In this document: positions 7,334 through 9,963 of the stretch, one piece after another
Position numbering within the stretch: the first letter of the stretch is position 1
Layout of the letters: each line of letters starts with the position of its first letter
Assembly: GCA_947174725.1 (NCBI GenBank)
Contig: CAMWKA010000041.1
Span: forward strand, 1-9,963
DNA: 9,963 nt
DNA from: an uncultured Lachnospiraceae bacterium
GTDB lineage: Bacteria > Bacillota > Clostridia > Lachnospirales > Lachnospiraceae
Direction of reading: 5' to 3'
The notes under the pieces: generated by a model
The model's input: only the letters and a program-made list of their open reading frames with translations
The model's database searches: none
Told to the model about the DNA's origin: nothing
Position numbers and translations under genes: made by a program

Positions 7334-8419
7334 TTATGACATCATCAGAAGATATACGAAATACGCGATATACGCCACAAGCATCAAAATACCAAATCCC
7401 CGCTTCAGTTTATGATCTTTGTTTAGGACTCCGATCCACAGCAGGAGCGCCGTTACTAATGCCACAATATTGTCGATCAGGAAATCCGTAGCTCCATTCC
7501 TATACGGCAACGGCGTAATCGTTGCTGCGGCTGCCAGAACAAACAGAATATTAAATATATTGCTTCCAACGATATTGCCAATCGCAATATCCGCTTTCTT
7601 CTTTGCCGCAGCCATCGTGGAAGTAATCAGCTCCGGCAGGGACGTGCCAAATGCTACGATCGTTAAGCCAATCAGCTTTTCTGTCATGCCAAAGCTCGTA
7701 GCCACATAACTTGCAGAAGATACTGTCACATCAGAACCAAGTACAATAGCTGTTCCTCCCAACAGCACCCACAGGATCAGCTTCCACATCTTATCATTTT
7801 CATCCGCGCCTTCCACATCATCAGCGCCTCCCTGCCCTTTCTTCGCCATATTCAGAAGATAGATCAAAAAGCATGCCATCAGTCCCAGCATGATGATACC
7901 GTCAACTCTGCCCAGCGCCCCATCAAAATATCCCATCACTAAAACAAATGCCGTAATCACGATAACGAAAGGAATCTCAAGGTTTCTTGTGGATTTCTGT
8001 ACGGCAAGAGGACAGATGATCGCTGAAATACCCAGAATCAATAAGATATTCATAATATTACTTCCCAAAACATTACCAATGGCAATGTCAATGCTGTCAC
8101 CGCTCATTGCCGCCGTAATACTGACCGCCGCCTCCGGCGCGCTTGTCCCGAACGCTACGATCGTCAGTCCGATGATCAACTGTGGAATCCCCAATTTATC
8201 CGCGATCTTACTGGCGCCATCCACAAACCAGTCCGCTCCCTTGATCAGCAGGACAAAGCCGAACACCAAAAAAACTGCCTGCAAAAGGATATTGTCCGCC
8301 CATGCATCATCCCCATACAGCTTTAATAAAACACCTATCACAATCAATACGACCTTGACCGCCATCCCGACTGCTTCGCCTGAACCGGCTTTCTTTTCTG
8401 TTACTGCCTTTTCACTCAT
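7334..8419 (-). CDS. CaCA-family Na+/Ca2+ (YrbG-type) exchanger
   Basis: An integral membrane antiporter, most likely moving Ca2+ out in exchange for Na+ or H+; the ions are inferred. From the ATG at 8419 it has 361 residues and about ten hydrophobic segments in two halves. Each half carries one alpha-repeat: GTSAPE (91-96) with GNVLGSN (115-121), and GTSLPE (258-263) with GNIVGSN (281-287). The two acidic residues in GTSxPE are the usual cation ligands. A hydrophilic loop rich in Gly, Asp and Glu (about 194-209) separates the halves. An in-frame ATG at 8440 lacks a ribosome binding site, whereas AGGGAGG at 8429-8435 lies 9 bases before 8419, so the shorter start is preferred. The gene begins 59 bases after the degV-like stop with no terminator between, so cotranscription is plausible. 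An AT-rich stretch with TTGATT at 8467-8472 could add an internal promoter. Confidence 0.92.
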   Translation of the reverse strand: MSEKAVTEKKAGSGEAVGMAVKVVLIVIGVLLKLYGDDAWADNILLQAVFLVFGFVLLIKGADWFVDGASKIADKLGIPQLIIGLTIVAFGTSAPEAAVSITAAMSGDSIDIAIGNVLGSNIMNILLILGISAIICPLAVQKSTRNLEIPFVIVITAFVLVMGYFDGALGRVDGIIMLGLMACFLIYLLNMAKKGQGGADDVEGADENDKMWKLILWVLLGGTAIVLGSDVTVSSASYVATSFGMTEKLIGLTIVAFGTSLPELITSTMAAAKKKADIAIGNIVGSNIFNILFVLAAAATITPLPYRNGATDFLIDNIVALVTALLLWIGVLNKDHKLKRGFGILMLVAYIAYFVYLLMMS

Positions 8420-8478
8420 CCTTTTATTCCTCCCTGACATACGTATCTATAATAATATAATAACAAAATCAATCTTTC

Positions 8479-9420
8479 CTATATTATCTTACAAGAGCAT
8501 CCGATCCCCAGTCCTCCCGGGCCAATATGGCAGCAAAGCCCCAGCGGCAGATCGCCATATAAAACTTCTTTCACCGGAAAGAATTCCCTGATCTCTGAAA
8601 GCCATGAATCCGTTGTTTCCTTGTCCGCACTGGATGCCGCCAAAAGATAGATATCATCTCTGTCATGAAACTCTTTGAACGTATTTTCCATCTCATTTTT
8701 CATTGCAAGCAGCATCTCTACCCTTGCTTTCTTCATCCCGCGGCATTTTTTATAAACGTCCAGCGTACCGACGTCAAATTTTAAAACCGGTTTAATATTG
8801 AGGATCGTCCCCAAAGATGCTGCTGTGGAACTGATCCTGCCGCCCTTTTTCAGATACGTCAGATCCTCCACCGCAATATAGATTGACATCTTTGCCCTGA
8901 ATTCCTCCAGCTTATTCTTGATCTCTTCCGCGCTGTATCCTTTCTGCACCAACTCAAGAGCGTCTAAAACAGAACGATATAAAAGAACGGATACCCGGCC
9001 ATTGTCAACCACATGGACTCTGCCCTGATAATCGTCCTCCTGCGCCATCATCATCGCTGTACTGCAGGAACCGCTGAGTCCGCTGCTGATGGGAATATAT
9101 ACGATCTGCTCATACTCCTTTAACGCCTCATCCCAAAGCTCCATCACGCTTGCAGGCGAAGGCTGCGAGGTACTGATCTCCATGCCGGCAGCCATCTTCT
9201 CAAAAAACTCCTGCCTTGACATCGTTGGAATCCTCTCCTCGGATGCATTTACCTGCCCCGCGCTTCCGACGCCGGAGGTCCCATCCGTATCATCCAGCCC
9301 CTCATAGCAACATTCTTCACCAACATAAAAAGGCATGGGGAGCACCTTCACTCCCAATGTCTTTGCAATCTTCTGTGTAATCCCGCTATGACTGTCTGTA
9401 ACAATTCCTATTGGCTGCAT
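8479..9420 (-). CDS. DegV family (FakB-like) fatty-acid-binding protein
   Basis: DegV/FakB proteins hold a fatty acid while FakA phosphorylates it, feeding exogenous fatty acids to phospholipid synthesis; no FakA gene is in the window. From the ATG at 9420 the protein has 313 residues. It shows GIVTDSHSGIT (5-15), the STSQPSP loop (83-89), PISSGLSGS (110-118), VVDNGRVS (137-144), EDLTYLKKGGRIS (185-197) and the C-terminal HIGPGGLGIG (298-307). Most DegV proteins have about 280-290 residues; the excess is mainly a Gly/Ser/Asp-rich insert at about 43-63. A longer frame beginning at TTG 9444 is unlikely because the -10 box ends only 12 bases upstream. The ATG at 9420 follows AAGGAA closely. The gene is probably transcribed with the downstream exchanger. 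It is cytosolic. Confidence 0.9.
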   Translation of the reverse strand: MQPIGIVTDSHSGITQKIAKTLGVKVLPMPFYVGEECCYEGLDDTDGTSGVGSAGQVNASEERIPTMSRQEFFEKMAAGMEISTSQPSPASVMELWDEALKEYEQIVYIPISSGLSGSCSTAMMMAQEDDYQGRVHVVDNGRVSVLLYRSVLDALELVQKGYSAEEIKNKLEEFRAKMSIYIAVEDLTYLKKGGRISSTAASLGTILNIKPVLKFDVGTLDVYKKCRGMKKARVEMLLAMKNEMENTFKEFHDRDDIYLLAASSADKETTDSWLSEIREFFPVKEVLYGDLPLGLCCHIGPGGLGIGCSCKII

Positions 9421-9456
9421 GGTTCCTTCAAACACCTCTGTCAATCATCTTCTAAT

Positions 9457-9484
9457 ATTATAGCACAATAGAATAAAATGAAAA
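9457..9484 (-). promoter_or_regulatory. Extended -10 promoter of the DegV gene
   Basis: On the minus strand a consensus TATAAT (9462-9457) is preceded by TGC, an extended -10. A weak -35, TTTTCA (9484-9479), lies 16 bases upstream. Initiation near 9450 gives a leader of about 30 bases to the ATG at 9420 and leaves almost no leader for the TTG at 9444. Confidence 0.6.
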
Positions 9485-9543
9485 GAGTGTTTACAAGGTT
9501 TTCAAAATTTCTATCACCTCAGCCGCAGACATACAATTGCTCC

Positions 9544-9963
9544 TCAATGATGTCCGCCTCCATGATCGGACTGATGATGACCTCCGCTGCTTCCTCCATG
9601 ACTGTGTTCTCCAGTCTGCGTGCAGCCGGCTACCCCGCAGGAATTGTGCGTATGACTTTCCACCTCTGTACAGCCCGCTACTCCGCAGAAATTGTGCGTA
9701 TGGCTTTCCACCTCTGTACAGCCTGACACTCCGCAGTTATGGTATGCGTGCCCATCATCCGCACTGTGGGGGTAACAATATTCCCCATTGTGCATATGCA
9801 CTCCTGTTTCCGTACACTCTGCTATACCACATATATTATGGCCGTGCTCCTCTGTCTGTGTGCAGCCGTCAATTCCACAAGCACCGTAGATGCAATCCCC
9901 GTTCTGCGGGCAGTCTTCATTTCCACAAGAGTCGTAGATGCAATCCCCGTTCTGCGGGCAGTC
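9544..9963 (-). CDS. Cys/His-rich 16-residue-repeat protein, C-terminal part; probable metal binder
   Basis: I do not recognise this gene. The frame is open from the window edge at 9963 to a TGA at 9546-9544, so only the last 139 residues are visible; the 85-residue version starting at GTG 9801 begins mid-repeat without a ribosome binding site and is an artefact. It is built of 16-residue units in unbroken register: a 12-residue partial unit, seven full units (9927-9592) and the tail SSGGHHQSDHGGGHH. The type unit is CGVAGCTEVESHTHNF, general form C-x4-C-x5-[H/C]-x-[H/Y]. Two N-terminal-side units carry Cys and Tyr (CGNEDCPQNGDCIYGA) where later units carry His and His. Unit 4 (EYCYPHSADDGHAYHN) is degenerate but keeps the length. 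By count, 16 Cys and 18 His occur in 139 residues. The spacing suggests one four-ligand site for Zn, Ni or Cu per unit. Location in the cell is unknown because the N-terminus is missing. Confidence 0.75.
   Translation of the reverse strand, partial: DCPQNGDCIYDSCGNEDCPQNGDCIYGACGIDGCTQTEEHGHNICGIAECTETGVHMHNGEYCYPHSADDGHAYHNCGVSGCTEVESHTHNFCGVAGCTEVESHTHNSCGVAGCTQTGEHSHGGSSGGHHQSDHGGGHH
9628..9723 (-). repeat. 48-bp tandem DNA repeat, two copies
   Basis: Copies at 9628-9675 and 9676-9723 match at 44 of 48 positions by eye. They code repeat units of the Cys/His-rich protein; the repeat boundary chosen here is offset from the protein unit. The near identity indicates recent duplication or homogenisation. 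Confidence 0.9.
9873..9963 (-). repeat. 48-bp tandem DNA repeat, second cluster, runs off the window
   Basis: Copy 9873-9920 and the truncated copy 9921-9963 match at 40 of 43 positions by eye. They code the Cys/Tyr-type units (DCPQNGDCIY). The array very probably continues beyond the window edge. Confidence 0.88.

Noticed and set aside
7890..8591. Plus-strand frame of 233 codons with hydrophobic stretches
   Set aside because: It is antisense to the exchanger, whose alpha-repeats are intact; complementary strands of membrane genes often give long spurious frames.
9421..9444. TTG start at 9444 for the DegV protein
   Set aside because: It lies about 6 bases from the predicted transcription start with no ribosome binding site, and homologous DegV proteins begin close to the ATG at 9420.
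9478..9726. Plus-strand frame of 82 codons over the repeat region
   Set aside because: It is antisense to the Cys/His repeats; its internal repetition is only a mirror of the 48-bp repeat.
9544..9801. An 85-residue small His-rich protein starting at GTG 9801
   Set aside because: The same frame is open to the window edge with the 16-residue repeat in register, so this start is internal to a larger gene.
9628..9963. 48-bp repeats as a CRISPR array
   Set aside because: The copies are directly abutting with no unique spacers, and they code a continuous repeat protein.

Overview
The window looks like chromosomal DNA of a low-to-moderate GC Firmicute, most likely a gut-type Clostridia/Lachnospiraceae member. 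The reasons are strong AGGAGG-type ribosome binding sites, sigma-A promoters, a long-form PPi-dependent phosphofructokinase, a short (762 aa) glucan phosphorylase paired with malQ, and an Rpn/PD-(D/E)XK nuclease of the type abundant in Lachnospiraceae. The family assignment is inference from protein style; no rRNA or other marker is present. No tRNA, rRNA, CRISPR array, insertion sequence or prophage was seen.

Layout, left to right. (1) 1-695, minus: N-terminal part of an Rpn-family nuclease, cut by the window edge. (2) 696-1011: a 316-base gap with two back-to-back promoters, one leftward (TTGACA-17-TACAAT) overlapped by a 7-bp dyad that looks like an operator, and one rightward for the next gene. 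(3) 1012-1464, plus: a small CYTH-domain phosphohydrolase, overlapping by 4 bases the convergent stop of malQ. (4) 1461-5322, minus: a glgP-malQ operon (alpha-glucan phosphorylase, then 4-alpha-glucanotransferase) with an intercistronic hairpin. (5) 5323-5548: divergent promoter region. (6) 5549-7213, plus: PPi-dependent 6-phosphofructokinase, whose start is better placed 7 codons inside the longest ORF. (7) 7246-7280: a strong terminator hairpin usable from both sides. (8) 7334-9420, minus: a CaCA-family Na+/Ca2+-type exchanger, preceded by a DegV/FakB-like fatty-acid-binding protein. (9) 9544-9963, minus: the C-terminal 139 residues of a Cys/His-rich protein made of 16-residue tandem repeats, running off the window.

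How the genes fit together. GlgP and MalQ convert glycogen or maltodextrin to glucose-1-phosphate plus rearranged glucans. The divergently transcribed PPi-PFK commits the resulting fructose-6-phosphate to glycolysis using pyrophosphate instead of ATP, so the centre of the window is a compact storage-glucan-to-glycolysis module. The CYTH enzyme probably acts on tripolyphosphate or nucleoside triphosphates, which is only a loose thematic link.

The least familiar object is the repeat protein at the right edge. It has a strict 16-residue period, C-x4-C-x5-[H/C]-x-[H/Y], and ends in a His/Gly tail, which suggests a multi-site metal-binding protein of unknown role.
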